This document shows, piece after piece, positions 44,242 through 52,434 of a stretch of 64,000 nucleotides of DNA. The notes below the pieces were generated by a model. That model was not told the origin of the DNA and did not search any database. It saw only the letters and a program-made list of their open reading frames with translations. The translations under genes and the position numbers were made by a program. Positions within the stretch are counted from its first letter, which is position 1; each line of letters opens with the position of its first letter. This DNA comes from Alphaproteobacteria bacterium (GTDB lineage: Bacteria; Pseudomonadota; Alphaproteobacteria; Micropepsales; Micropepsaceae): positions 1 to 64,000 of the forward strand of contig JACCXK010000049.1 of the NCBI GenBank assembly GCA_013697055.1, in the 5' to 3' direction.

Positions 44242-45480
44242 TCAGTCTCTTACAGGCATGCAGGCCAGGCCGTTTGCCACCAAACTGTCACACAGGGCGG
44301 CTTGGCTTTGGCCCGGGGGCGGACTGATCCGGAGGCGGTAATAGCGGCCTTTGCCCGGCAAATCGGCCATCACGACATGGGGGCTGAGCCGGCCAAGCTG
44401 ACCCGGGGCCCTGGCTTTGGCCTTGTCCCAGCCGTCACCGGCTTCGGCCTGGCTGCGCCAGGCGCCGAGCTGGACTTCGCCGGCCACAGGCTGGACGGGC
44501 GGCCGTTCCGGCTGGTCCAGCGCGGGGCGCAGCGCCGGCTTTCCTGGCGGCGGCGGCGCGGCGCGCACGGTCCGCTCCTCGATCGCACGCACAGTCGCGC
44601 CGGGCGGACGCAGCACGATATCCGAGCCCTGATTGTCCGCGCCCTGGCGCGCGCGGGGTGGACGCAGCGCGACAGTGTCGCCGGAATCCGGGCGGACTTC
44701 GGTCGCGACCTTGAAGCCGCGCGCCGTATCGGCAGGCGATGCGACGGGTGGGCGCATCGCAGATTCGGGGGCATGCAATGTCACCCTGTCGGCATCGGCG
44801 AGTGTTCCCTCCGGCGGACCGCCGAGCGCCGCCAGCCGTTCCGACGCCAGACTGTAATCAGGGTCGGCATTCAGTGCCTTGGCGTAGGAGCTGCGCGCCG
44901 TGAGCATGTCGCCTTGCGCCTCCGCGATCTGGCCGAGGCCATAATAGCTGTATTGGGGCTTGCCACTTCTGGCCGATAGAGCCGCCACATAATCGCGCCG
45001 CGCATCCATCAGCCGGTTCTGACGGCGATGGATGTTGGCGCGGTTGTTGAGCGCCGTGGCAAGGCCTTCGCCTTTCATGGCGATGACGGCGGTGTAATCG
45101 GTGCTGGCCTGATCGAGCCGCCCCTGTCCGTCCCGCAGGAAGCCGCGCTGGAGCAGCGCCTGCGCCCGTTCTTCCGGCGGCAGCGCATTGGTGGCCAGCG
45201 CCTGGGTGAAATCACCGACCGCCGCGTCATGCGATCCCAAGAGTTCCTGCGCCAGGCCGCGATAGAACAGAAGCTGCCCACGTTCGATGGTGCTGACGCC
45301 GCCCTCCTTCAGCGCTCCTTCTGCCAGGAGCGCGGCCTGTAGTGCATCGCCCTTGTCCAGCGCAGCCTGCACTTCGGCGATCAGGACAGGGGTGGTCGGC
45401 GCCGCTGCCACAGGCCACGAAAAGCCTGCGCCCGCCAAGAGCCAGGCGGCAAAAATGCCGATCCTCGCCGCCTTTGCCAT
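44242..45480 (-). CDS. Exported TPR protein with C-terminal SPOR domain
   Basis: 412 residues: signal peptide (MAKAARIGIFAAWLLAGAGF...AAA), tetratricopeptide repeats from about 30 to 210 (FYRGLAQELLGSHDAAVGDF, ALLQRGFLRDGQGRLDQAS, YYGLGQIAEAQGDMLTARSSY), a Pro/Arg-rich linker (about 215-335), and a SPOR-like domain from about 340 (VQLGAWRSQAEAGDGW to the end). SPOR domains bind denuded peptidoglycan, so this protein probably sits in the periplasm at division or growth sites. The ATG at 45480 follows AGG; the frame is open far upstream but that part overlaps galU. It is divergent from galU. Confidence 0.8.
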   Translation of the reverse strand: MAKAARIGIFAAWLLAGAGFSWPVAAAPTTPVLIAEVQAALDKGDALQAALLAEGALKEGGVSTIERGQLLFYRGLAQELLGSHDAAVGDFTQALATNALPPEERAQALLQRGFLRDGQGRLDQASTDYTAVIAMKGEGLATALNNRANIHRRQNRLMDARRDYVAALSARSGKPQYSYYGLGQIAEAQGDMLTARSSYAKALNADPDYSLASERLAALGGPPEGTLADADRVTLHAPESAMRPPVASPADTARGFKVATEVRPDSGDTVALRPPRARQGADNQGSDIVLRPPGATVRAIEERTVRAAPPPPGKPALRPALDQPERPPVQPVAGEVQLGAWRSQAEAGDGWDKAKARAPGQLGRLSPHVVMADLPGKGRYYRLRISPPPGQSQAALCDSLVANGLACMPVRD

Positions 45481-45591
45481 TATGCCTGGCCCATCATGCC
45501 CGCGCCGCCTGCCAAATCCTTGAAACTGGACAATAATGGCGGGCCCATGCCATGAAACAGGCCGTTTGCGAAACCATCCCCCGGAAAACGC

Positions 45592-46470
45592 ATGACCACG
45601 ATAAAACCCGTCCGCAAAGCCGTTTTTCCCGTCGCGGGAATGGGAACCCGCTTCCTGCCCGCCACCAAGGCAGTCCCCAAGGAGATGCTGCCGGTGGTGG
45701 ACAAGCCGGTCATCCAGTATGCGGTGGAAGAAGCCCGTGAAGCCGGGATCGAGCAGTTCGTCTTCATCACCGGGCGCGGCAAGTATGTCATCGCCGATCA
45801 TTTCGACCATGCCTATGAGCTGGAATCGCTGCTGGAAGCACGCGACAAGACCACCGAACTGAACAGCTTGCTGGAGATGCTGCCCAAGAGCGGCTCTGTC
45901 GGATATATCCGACAGCAGCAGCCCCTGGGGCTGGGCCATGCGGTGTGGTGCGCCCGCCATTTCGTCGGCAACGAACCTTTCGCCGTGCTGCTGCCGGACG
46001 ACCTGATGGTGGGCAAGCCCGGCGCGCTGGCGCAGATGATCGCCTCCTACAACCAGGTCGGCGGCGGCATCATCGTGGCGGCGGAGGAAAAGCCGCAAGC
46101 CGAGGTCAAGCGCTATGGCGTGGTCAAGCCGGGCGCGGTGAAGGGCAATGCCACCGAAGTAAAGGGCGTGGTGGAAAAACCCGCCACCGGCACCGAACCC
46201 TCCAACCTGTGCGTGATCGGCCGCTACATTCTGCAGCCCGAGATCTTCGCCATCCTGGACCGCCAGGAACGCGGCGCCGGCAACGAAATCCAGCTGACCG
46301 ACGCCATGGCGCAGATGATCGGCAAGACGCCTTTTCACGCCGTGAAAACCGATTGCGCCCGCTATGACTGCGGCGACAAGGTGGGCTTCCTGCACGCCAA
46401 TATCGCGGTCGGCCTGTCGCGCCCCGACATCGCGCCGCAGCTTTCCGCCATCATCAAGGCGCTGGTGTGA
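45592..46470 (+). CDS. galU: UTP-glucose-1-phosphate uridylyltransferase
   Basis: 292 residues, normal length. KAVFPVAGMGTRFLPATKA is the nucleotide-binding start, PKEMLPVVDKPVIQYAVEEA carries conserved Lys and Asp, and LLPDDLMVGKPG and GVVEKP are typical. It makes UDP-glucose from UTP and glucose 1-phosphate in the cytoplasm, feeding Ugd and glycosyltransferases of the locus. The stop overlaps the GTG start of the YjbF gene, so the two are translationally coupled. Confidence 0.96.
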   Translation: MTTIKPVRKAVFPVAGMGTRFLPATKAVPKEMLPVVDKPVIQYAVEEAREAGIEQFVFITGRGKYVIADHFDHAYELESLLEARDKTTELNSLLEMLPKSGSVGYIRQQQPLGLGHAVWCARHFVGNEPFAVLLPDDLMVGKPGALAQMIASYNQVGGGIIVAAEEKPQAEVKRYGVVKPGAVKGNATEVKGVVEKPATGTEPSNLCVIGRYILQPEIFAILDRQERGAGNEIQLTDAMAQMIGKTPFHAVKTDCARYDCGDKVGFLHANIAVGLSRPDIAPQLSAIIKALV

Positions 46471-47150
46471 GAAAGACAGCGGCGCTGGCGGGCGCTGGCC
46501 TGACGATGGTATGGGCTTTGCTGGCGGCGGGCTGCAGCTCCGGCCAATCCGGCAACACCAACTATTCGCAGTTCCTGCAACTGATACGCCAGAGCTGGGC
46601 GGCGAGCACCGGCAATGTGCGCATCACCCGCGACCAGGCCGCCTCCATTCCGTATGCCTCCATGGGTTACCGCCAGGACGGCGGCAACGAGATGCTGTTG
46701 GTCCTGGGCACCGACAATGGCGGAGAACAGCTCTGGACCTCTTCGGCCAAGGTTGTAATCGTCACCCGCGACGGCCGCATCGTGCGTACCCTGGGGCTGG
46801 AGCATGACCTGTCCGGACTTACCGCGCGTGGTGGTCAGGCGCCAGCGCCGGCCTCGGCAATCACCGCGCCCTTCACCACCACACGGCTGGAGGATTTTCC
46901 GGAGTTGGGCCTGTATGGCGCCATCGTGGTGTGCAACGCCCGGGCCGCCGGCCGCCAGTCCATCAAAATCCTGGACCAGCCCATCACCACCATGCGGGTG
47001 GATGAATCCTGCCGCAGCCGCAAACCCGAATGGTCTTTCACCGACAATTACTGGGTAGACCTGGACAATGGCCGGGTCTGGCGTTCGCGCCAACATGTCC
47101 ATCCCAAGGGCGGGCTGATCGAGACGGAAATCTTCCGTCCACCCGGCTGA
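46467..47150 (+). CDS. YjbF/GfcB family outer-membrane lipoprotein
   Basis: 227 residues. A lipoprotein signal with lipobox LAAGCSS is followed by a short linker and the YjbF domain. ITRDQAASIPYASMGYRQDG, MLLVLGTDNGGEQLWTS and VVIVTRDGRIVRTLGLEHDL are close to the YjbF/GfcB pattern, and the C-terminal half has WSFTDNYWVDLDNGRVWRS. YjbF belongs to yjbEFGH/gfc operons for extracellular polysaccharide. It starts at a GTG inside the galU stop (GTGA). The yjbH relative lies at 52435, and a YjbE-like gene follows on the other strand. Confidence 0.85.
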   Translation: MRKTAALAGAGLTMVWALLAAGCSSGQSGNTNYSQFLQLIRQSWAASTGNVRITRDQAASIPYASMGYRQDGGNEMLLVLGTDNGGEQLWTSSAKVVIVTRDGRIVRTLGLEHDLSGLTARGGQAPAPASAITAPFTTTRLEDFPELGLYGAIVVCNARAAGRQSIKILDQPITTMRVDESCRSRKPEWSFTDNYWVDLDNGRVWRSRQHVHPKGGLIETEIFRPPG

Positions 47151-47160
47151 GACAAAAAAA

Positions 47161-47186
47161 TCGGGAGAGCCTTGCAGCTCTCCCGA
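47161..47186 (-). terminator. Intrinsic terminator of the YjbE-like gene
   Basis: A perfect 10-base stem TCGGGAGAGC / GCTCTCCCGA with a 6-base loop lies between the convergent YjbF and YjbE-like genes. On the minus strand it is followed directly by seven T residues, so it fits a terminator for the YjbE-like gene. On the plus strand no T run follows. Confidence 0.8.
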
Positions 47187-47211
47187 TCCGAATTCAAAAA
47201 AGACGAACCCG

Positions 47212-47451
47212 TTACGGAGTACCCGTGACCGAGCCGGTGGTCGAAGTCTGCACGCCGCCGCCATTGCTGGACGCCGCCAGGCCGATCCCTAGGCCCGCAA
47301 GGCCGAGGCCCGTGACAATCAGGAGAGCGCTGGGGGATTCCATCTGCGCCTTCTTCACGCCGGCAGGCTTGCCCGCGGGAAGTGTAGTCGCCGCAAATGC
47401 GTTCGTCGTCACCAAGCTGGCCGCCAAAATGGCTGCACTGAAAGTCCGCAT
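47212..47451 (-). CDS. Small exported YjbE/GfcA-like peptide
   Basis: 79 residues: signal peptide (MRTFSAAILAASLVTTNAFA), TTLPAGKPAGVKKAQME, a Gly/Leu-rich hydrophobic segment (LLIVTGLGLAGLGIGLAA) and a Gly/Ser/Thr tail (SSNGGGVQTSTTGSVTGTP). It lies between the YjbF lipoprotein and YjbH genes, and its plan matches E. coli YjbE, a small exported protein of unknown role in the same kind of operon. It is a paralogue of the gene at 3052-3285. ATG at 47451 is chosen because GGAG is six bases upstream; an ATG at 47463 is less likely. A strong terminator follows. Confidence 0.75.
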   Translation of the reverse strand: MRTFSAAILAASLVTTNAFAATTLPAGKPAGVKKAQMESPSALLIVTGLGLAGLGIGLAASSNGGGVQTSTTGSVTGTP

Positions 47452-47457
47452 CTGGTT

Positions 47458-47461
47458 CTCC
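47458..47461 (-). promoter_or_regulatory. Ribosome binding site deciding the start of the YjbE-like gene
   Basis: GGAG, six bases, then ATG on the minus strand. The spacing is identical to the site before the paralogue at 3285, which supports the shorter N-terminus in both genes. Confidence 0.6.
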
Positions 47462-47568
47462 ATAAAGAATAATCTTGGGCTGTTAGGCCTGTTCTACGCG
47501 GCCTCCAGTAACACTGTCAATTCGCGATAGGCCAGTCGGTTCACGGTTGGCGGGAAACAAGGTTTTTG

Positions 47569-47586
47569 TGTTGCTGCGGCGCAACA
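47569..47586. promoter_or_regulatory. Dyad in the spacer upstream of manC (possible operator)
   Basis: The 242-base spacer 47452-47693 between the divergent YjbE-like gene and manC is AT-richer than its surroundings. It contains TGTTGC-TGCGGC-GCAACA, a perfect 6-base dyad. No repressor is known for it, and no clear promoter boxes can be assigned. Nothing else that I recognise lies in the spacer. Confidence 0.3.
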
Positions 47587-47693
47587 ATATCGCTTTTCTG
47601 TCAAATTGTCAGGATCCCCGTTCCTCGTCCGGCAAGGCATCTCAACACATCTCTGATAAGTAGATTCCCGTCTTAAACCGAGTGGCCCCTAAA

Positions 47694-49112
47694 ATGTCCG
47701 CTGTCCATCCCGTCATTCTGTCCGGAGGCTCAGGGTCGCGGCTCTGGCCGCTGTCGCGCAGCCTTTTCCCCAAGCAACTGCTCGCTTTGGCCGGAAAACA
47801 CAGCTTGATTCAGGACACCGCCTTGCGCGCGGGGGGCGCGGATTTCGCCAATCCGCTGATCATCTGCAACGTTGAACATCGCTTCCTGATCGCCGAACAG
47901 ATGCGCGAAGCCGGTGTCTCGCCCGAGGCGATTGTCCTGGAACCGATGGGGCGCAACACCGCGCCCGCCGCCGCCATCGCCGCCCTGATGGTGGAACGCA
48001 AGGATTCCGATGGGGTGCTGCTGCTGATGCCGGCGGACCACATTGTGCGGAACCGTACGGCTTTTCTGGAGGCCTTGGACCGCGCCACCGCCGCCGCGCG
48101 GCAGAATCACCTGGTGAGTTTTGGCATCACGCCTGATTCGCCGGAGACCGGTTACGGCTATATCCGGCGTGGGCCGGCCCTGAAGGGGTTGGAGAAAAGC
48201 TTCCAGGTGGCGCGCTTTGTCGAAAAGCCCGATGCTGCCACCGCCGCCGGCTATGTCGCCTCGGGCGACCATGACTGGAACAGCGGCATGTTCGTTTTCA
48301 AGGCCGCCACCTTCCTGGCCGAACTGGAAAAGCTGGAGCCTGAACTTCTGGCGCATTGCCGCGCTGCGCTGGACGGCGCCAAGGGCGACCTGGATTTCCT
48401 GCGGTTGGAAGCGGGTGCTTTCGCCAAGGCCAAGTCCATCTCCATCGACTATGCCGTGATGGAACGCACCGACAAGGCGGCGGTGGTGCCGGTCGAAATG
48501 GGTTGGAGCGATATCGGTTCCTGGGAATCACTTTGGAGCGTGGCGGAGCGCGACGGTAGCGGAAATGCCGTGAAGGGCGATGTGCTGCACCATGGCACGA
48601 AGAATTCCTATCTGCGGAGCGAAGGTCCGCTGGTGGCGGCAGTGGGTGTCGAAGACCTGGTGGTGGTCGCCACCCCGGACGCCGTCCTGGTCAGCCACAA
48701 GAGCGCCTCCCAGGACGTCAAGCGGATCGTGGAGCAACTGGAGAAGTCAGGACGCGAACTGCACAACACCCATCGCAAGGTCTATCGACCCTGGGGCGCC
48801 TATGAAGGCGTCGACGCCGGCGACAATTTCCAGGTCAAGCACATCACCGTGAATCCGGGCGCCAAGCTGTCGCTGCAGATGCATCACAAGCGCGCCGAAC
48901 ACTGGATCGTAGTGTCCGGTACCGCCCAGGTGACTTGCGGCGACAAGGTGTTCGCGATGCGCGAAAATGAATCCACCTATATCCCGCTGGGCTCCAAACA
49001 CCGGCTGGAGAATATGGGCCCCGAGCCGCTACACCTGATCGAGGTGCAATCGGGTTCCTATCTCGGGGAGGACGATATCGTCCGCTTCGAAGATACCTAC
49101 GGACGCAGCTAG
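47694..49112 (+). CDS. manC: Mannose-1-phosphate guanylyltransferase / mannose-6-phosphate isomerase
   Basis: 472 residues, bifunctional ManC/AlgA/XanB type. The N-terminal pyrophosphorylase has VILSGGSGSRLWPLSRSLFP (nucleotide loop) and PKQLL, with FVEKPD and YAVMERT further on. The C-terminal 120 residues are the cupin isomerase: RPWGAYEGVDAGDNFQVKHI and LQMHHKRAEHWIVVSGTA with the metal His residues. It provides GDP-mannose for Gmd and Fcl downstream. No phosphomannomutase gene is in the window. ATG at 47694 is chosen over GTG at 47682. Confidence 0.95.
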   Translation: MSAVHPVILSGGSGSRLWPLSRSLFPKQLLALAGKHSLIQDTALRAGGADFANPLIICNVEHRFLIAEQMREAGVSPEAIVLEPMGRNTAPAAAIAALMVERKDSDGVLLLMPADHIVRNRTAFLEALDRATAAARQNHLVSFGITPDSPETGYGYIRRGPALKGLEKSFQVARFVEKPDAATAAGYVASGDHDWNSGMFVFKAATFLAELEKLEPELLAHCRAALDGAKGDLDFLRLEAGAFAKAKSISIDYAVMERTDKAAVVPVEMGWSDIGSWESLWSVAERDGSGNAVKGDVLHHGTKNSYLRSEGPLVAAVGVEDLVVVATPDAVLVSHKSASQDVKRIVEQLEKSGRELHNTHRKVYRPWGAYEGVDAGDNFQVKHITVNPGAKLSLQMHHKRAEHWIVVSGTAQVTCGDKVFAMRENESTYIPLGSKHRLENMGPEPLHLIEVQSGSYLGEDDIVRFEDTYGRS

Positions 49113-49119
49113 ACGCGTC

Positions 49120-52100
49120 TTACTGCTTCGCCAGGATGGCCAACGAGGCAGCCGTGACCGCAAACGAACTGAGGATGCCTGTAACGTCCAGCAGAATTTG
49201 GCGCGCGGTAAGCGGCGCCAGGTCGCGCGGCACCACGATGGAGCTGCCGGGCGGCAGGCTCTGGGCGTCGAAATTCAGCCACGACGTCTCCACGCGGCGC
49301 GCCGAGCCGTCAGGTTGGACGACGAAGGTCAGGTCGTCGTCCGAGAATTGCGCGTAACCGCCCGCCCGCTTGATGTAGTCGCCGACGGTCAGGCCCGGGC
49401 GATAACTGTAGCTGCCCGGCTGCATGACTTCGCCCAGTACGGTGACGGTGGAGGGACGCTGCGGGATGAACACCACGTCGCCGGCTTCCAGCAGCGGATC
49501 CAGTTGCGGATTGGCCGCCAGCACGCTCGGATCGGCAGTTAGCGCGATGCGGCCCAGGCCCTTCTGGGTGCGCAACTGAGTGATGAAACCCTGAATGGCG
49601 GTGTAGCCTTCGCCGGTGATCTTGTCGCTGCCGATGCGCGCGATGCCCGCGAGCAACTGGCTCTGGATTTCAGAGGCGGCGCGATTATAGCCTTCTTCCT
49701 CCAACTGGGCCGCGGACTTGCGCAGAAAGACCGTGCCCTGCGGATAGGCCGTGCTGGTCAGCCCACCGGCGCGCATCAGCAATTCGGACAGATGCTCGCC
49801 GCGGCGAATGGGATAATTGCCGGTGAAGCGCACTTCGCCCTGGATGGTGATGGAGCCGGCGCCGACTTCGGTGAAGACCTTGTTGAAGTGAATCTGGTCG
49901 CGCGGACGCACGACATAGCTGACCAGGGTGCCCTGGCGCAGCGGCAATGTCTGCCGCTGGCTGGCGGCGCGGCCGGAGCGGTTGTCCACCGCGGTGGTCA
50001 GAAGCTCCACGCCGCTTTCGTCCGCCCAGCTCACCGTGCCGCCGCCGGCCTGGACCAAATCCGCCAGGGACACGCTGGGGCCAACCAGATAGGTGCCGGG
50101 CCCACGCACCGCGCCGTCGAGGCGGGCGCGATGGTCGATCAGGAAGTTGACCATCACCAGCGGGTCGACACCCAGTTGGCGCGTGAACTCGCCAAAGGTG
50201 TGGGCTTCACGGTTGGTGGCGAAGTCGCCCTGCTCGACCGGCTGGTCCTGGAAATTAGCCGCTGGCGGGAGTGGCTTCTTGTTCGGGCCCAACTGATCCT
50301 GCTCAAACTGCGAGGCCCCGGACGCCTCCTGGTTCTGGTTGGGGGGTTGTTGCTGCTGCGGAACCGCAGGCGTGCCATAGGGCGATGGCGCCGCCTGCAA
50401 GGGCGTTCCGGTTTGTGACGCGACCAGGGCAGCCTGCTGTGCCTGTGCCGACTGGATCGGGCTCTGGGCGCCGCCGCCGGCCGTGCCGCTGCCATTGGCG
50501 GTGATCAGCGCCTGCTGATATGCCTGTTGGCGCATCAGGGCGTTCAAGGTACCGGGCGCAGCGGTGTGCAGGAGCGCGATAATGTTGCTGCGCTGGATGT
50601 CCGCCGGAACGCCGCTGAAATCTTCAACGTCCAAGCCGTTGGCCAGGGCTTCATCCGGTGAAAGACCGAAGGGGTTGGCAGGTGAAACCGCGCTGGCCAC
50701 GGCCACCTGCGCCGCGGCAATGGCCGCCGGCGAAGCCGCATTGCTGCTATTACTGGCATTGCTGGCCGGCCCCGACGATTGGGACGCCGCTATGGCCTGG
50801 GCGCGGTTGGTGGCAAGAGGGTTGCGAATGCGCGACTGATCCAGCGCCAGCTTGTCGAGATAGGTCTTGACGATAAAGCTCAGAAGCTGCGCTTCATCCA
50901 CGGAAATCGGCCGGATAATGTCGTCACTCTGAGTCTGCTGGTCTTCAGTGCCGTTCAGCACCGCCACCGGCGTAAAAGCGACCAGGCTTCTGAGCAGGGT
51001 GCGAGGATCCTTGCGGACGATGATGCCGAACAGGGTATAGGGACTGGCGCCAAGCGCGCCGGGCGCGCGAATAACGTCCGACAGTTTCGTGCCGCCGGTG
51101 ACGGCATACTGGCCCGCGATGCCCGAGCCGCCGGACAGCGTCGCCTGCGCGCCCTGCAGATCGGCGCCGAGTTCTACGCGCAGGATTTCGCTGTCGCGCA
51201 CCACGCCGCCCTGGGCCGGCAAGGCAACAAGATTGAGACGGCCATCGGCCTCAATGCGCTGGACCGCGAGGCGGTAACGCCCGCGTACTTCCTGTCCGCC
51301 CGCCAGCGCCAGCAGGTTTCGCGCCGATATGCTGGCGGCATGGGGCGGAAGCTCATAGATGCCAGGACGGCGCACCAGGCCGGCCACCGCCACGGTGGCG
51401 CCAAGCGGCGCCACGACGATGCGGTCGCCATCGGCCAGGCGCATGCTGGCGCCGCTGCCGCTGCCGGTCAGCACACTGTAAAGATCGATATTGTAGACGC
51501 GGCCGCCGCGATCCAGCCGGATGCGTCGCAGGGTTCCGGCCTTTCTGATGCCGCCCGAAAGCAGAATGGCGTCCACAACCGAGGACAAGCCCGTGACCAA
51601 CCGGGGGCCCGGCGCATTGACCTCACCTGAGACCAGAACGCTGATCTGGCGCACGCGGCCGATCGAGGTGGAGGCGGTGCTGGCGACATAGGCGCGATGC
51701 ACCGCCGCTTCGACATCCTGGCGGAAGCCGCCGAAGCTGCGCCCGGAAGCGGGGATCGGCGCCAAGCGCGGCAGCACGACATTGCCGTCGCGTCCCACCA
51801 CACTGCGGAAATCGCTGTTCTCCTGGCCGCGCAGCGACACGGCAATTTCGTCGCCGGGCCCGAGAATATAATCGTCCTGCACCGCTCCGGTTTCCGGAAC
51901 GGTTACCGGTTGGCCGCTGCCGAGTTGGTCATATCCGAACTGCTGCAAGCGCATGCCGGCGCGCGCGGAGAGAATCTGCTCCAGCCGCGACGTCGGCAGC
52001 GGGCGCAGAAGCTGCATGTTCTGCTGCGGCTGAAGGGTCTGGCCTTGTCCGGGCGTGGACTGCGAATTTCCTGTCCCGCTATTGTTGCCGCCGATGTTGG

Positions 52101-52338
52101 CGCCGCCTAGCAAGCCGCCGAGCCCGCCGCTCTGGCCGCCACGCAGTTGTTGGAGCAGATCGGCGCCAGAATTCTGCGCAAGGCCTTCTCCGGGGAGCGC
52201 CATCCAGCCTATGGCCGCAAGCACAAAGGGCGCGACAAACCCCGCCACGGAGGCGCTGGGGCGGCGGCCCCTCCCGCCGGACTTTTTCGGTATTAGCACT
52301 TGGGAACGTCCCGGTTCGACAGGGCCGTGGTCTAGCAT
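49120..52338 (-). CDS. Very large polysaccharide export protein with SLBB domains
   Basis: 1072 residues, about three times the length of Wza. An N-terminal hydrophobic signal (about 30-55) precedes low-complexity Gly/Gln/Asn sequence. The poly-export domain starts near 150 (DYILGPGDEIAVSLRGQ) with SLBB repeats after it (ISVLVSGEVNAPGPRLVTG, VAVAGLVRRPGIYELPP). A Gln/Asn/Pro/Ala-rich stretch covers about 520-700, then SLBB units follow (DGAVRGPGTYLVGPSVSL, ITIQGEVRFTGNYPIRRGEH, VTVLGEVMQPGSYSYRPGLT). The C-terminus is a hydrophobic helix (ILSSFAVTAASLAILAK), possibly an outer-membrane helix as in Wza. It should form the channel for the polymer. Divergent from yjbH. Confidence 0.88.
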   Translation of the reverse strand: MLDHGPVEPGRSQVLIPKKSGGRGRRPSASVAGFVAPFVLAAIGWMALPGEGLAQNSGADLLQQLRGGQSGGLGGLLGGANIGGNNSGTGNSQSTPGQGQTLQPQQNMQLLRPLPTSRLEQILSARAGMRLQQFGYDQLGSGQPVTVPETGAVQDDYILGPGDEIAVSLRGQENSDFRSVVGRDGNVVLPRLAPIPASGRSFGGFRQDVEAAVHRAYVASTASTSIGRVRQISVLVSGEVNAPGPRLVTGLSSVVDAILLSGGIRKAGTLRRIRLDRGGRVYNIDLYSVLTGSGSGASMRLADGDRIVVAPLGATVAVAGLVRRPGIYELPPHAASISARNLLALAGGQEVRGRYRLAVQRIEADGRLNLVALPAQGGVVRDSEILRVELGADLQGAQATLSGGSGIAGQYAVTGGTKLSDVIRAPGALGASPYTLFGIIVRKDPRTLLRSLVAFTPVAVLNGTEDQQTQSDDIIRPISVDEAQLLSFIVKTYLDKLALDQSRIRNPLATNRAQAIAASQSSGPASNASNSSNAASPAAIAAAQVAVASAVSPANPFGLSPDEALANGLDVEDFSGVPADIQRSNIIALLHTAAPGTLNALMRQQAYQQALITANGSGTAGGGAQSPIQSAQAQQAALVASQTGTPLQAAPSPYGTPAVPQQQQPPNQNQEASGASQFEQDQLGPNKKPLPPAANFQDQPVEQGDFATNREAHTFGEFTRQLGVDPLVMVNFLIDHRARLDGAVRGPGTYLVGPSVSLADLVQAGGGTVSWADESGVELLTTAVDNRSGRAASQRQTLPLRQGTLVSYVVRPRDQIHFNKVFTEVGAGSITIQGEVRFTGNYPIRRGEHLSELLMRAGGLTSTAYPQGTVFLRKSAAQLEEEGYNRAASEIQSQLLAGIARIGSDKITGEGYTAIQGFITQLRTQKGLGRIALTADPSVLAANPQLDPLLEAGDVVFIPQRPSTVTVLGEVMQPGSYSYRPGLTVGDYIKRAGGYAQFSDDDLTFVVQPDGSARRVETSWLNFDAQSLPPGSSIVVPRDLAPLTARQILLDVTGILSSFAVTAASLAILAKQ

Positions 52339-52434
52339 AGGGCCGCGGAAAGATAGAAGGAAAAAGATTTTCCTTGCAATTGCTTAGGCGAAAGGCAAGG
52401 AAATCCCGGACGGGCAGATCGAAGGTCAAAGCAA

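Noticed and set aside
44242-46395. Longer version of the TPR-SPOR protein reaching back through galU
   Set aside because: A signal peptide begins at the ATG at 45480 with a ribosome site; the extra upstream part is antisense to galU.
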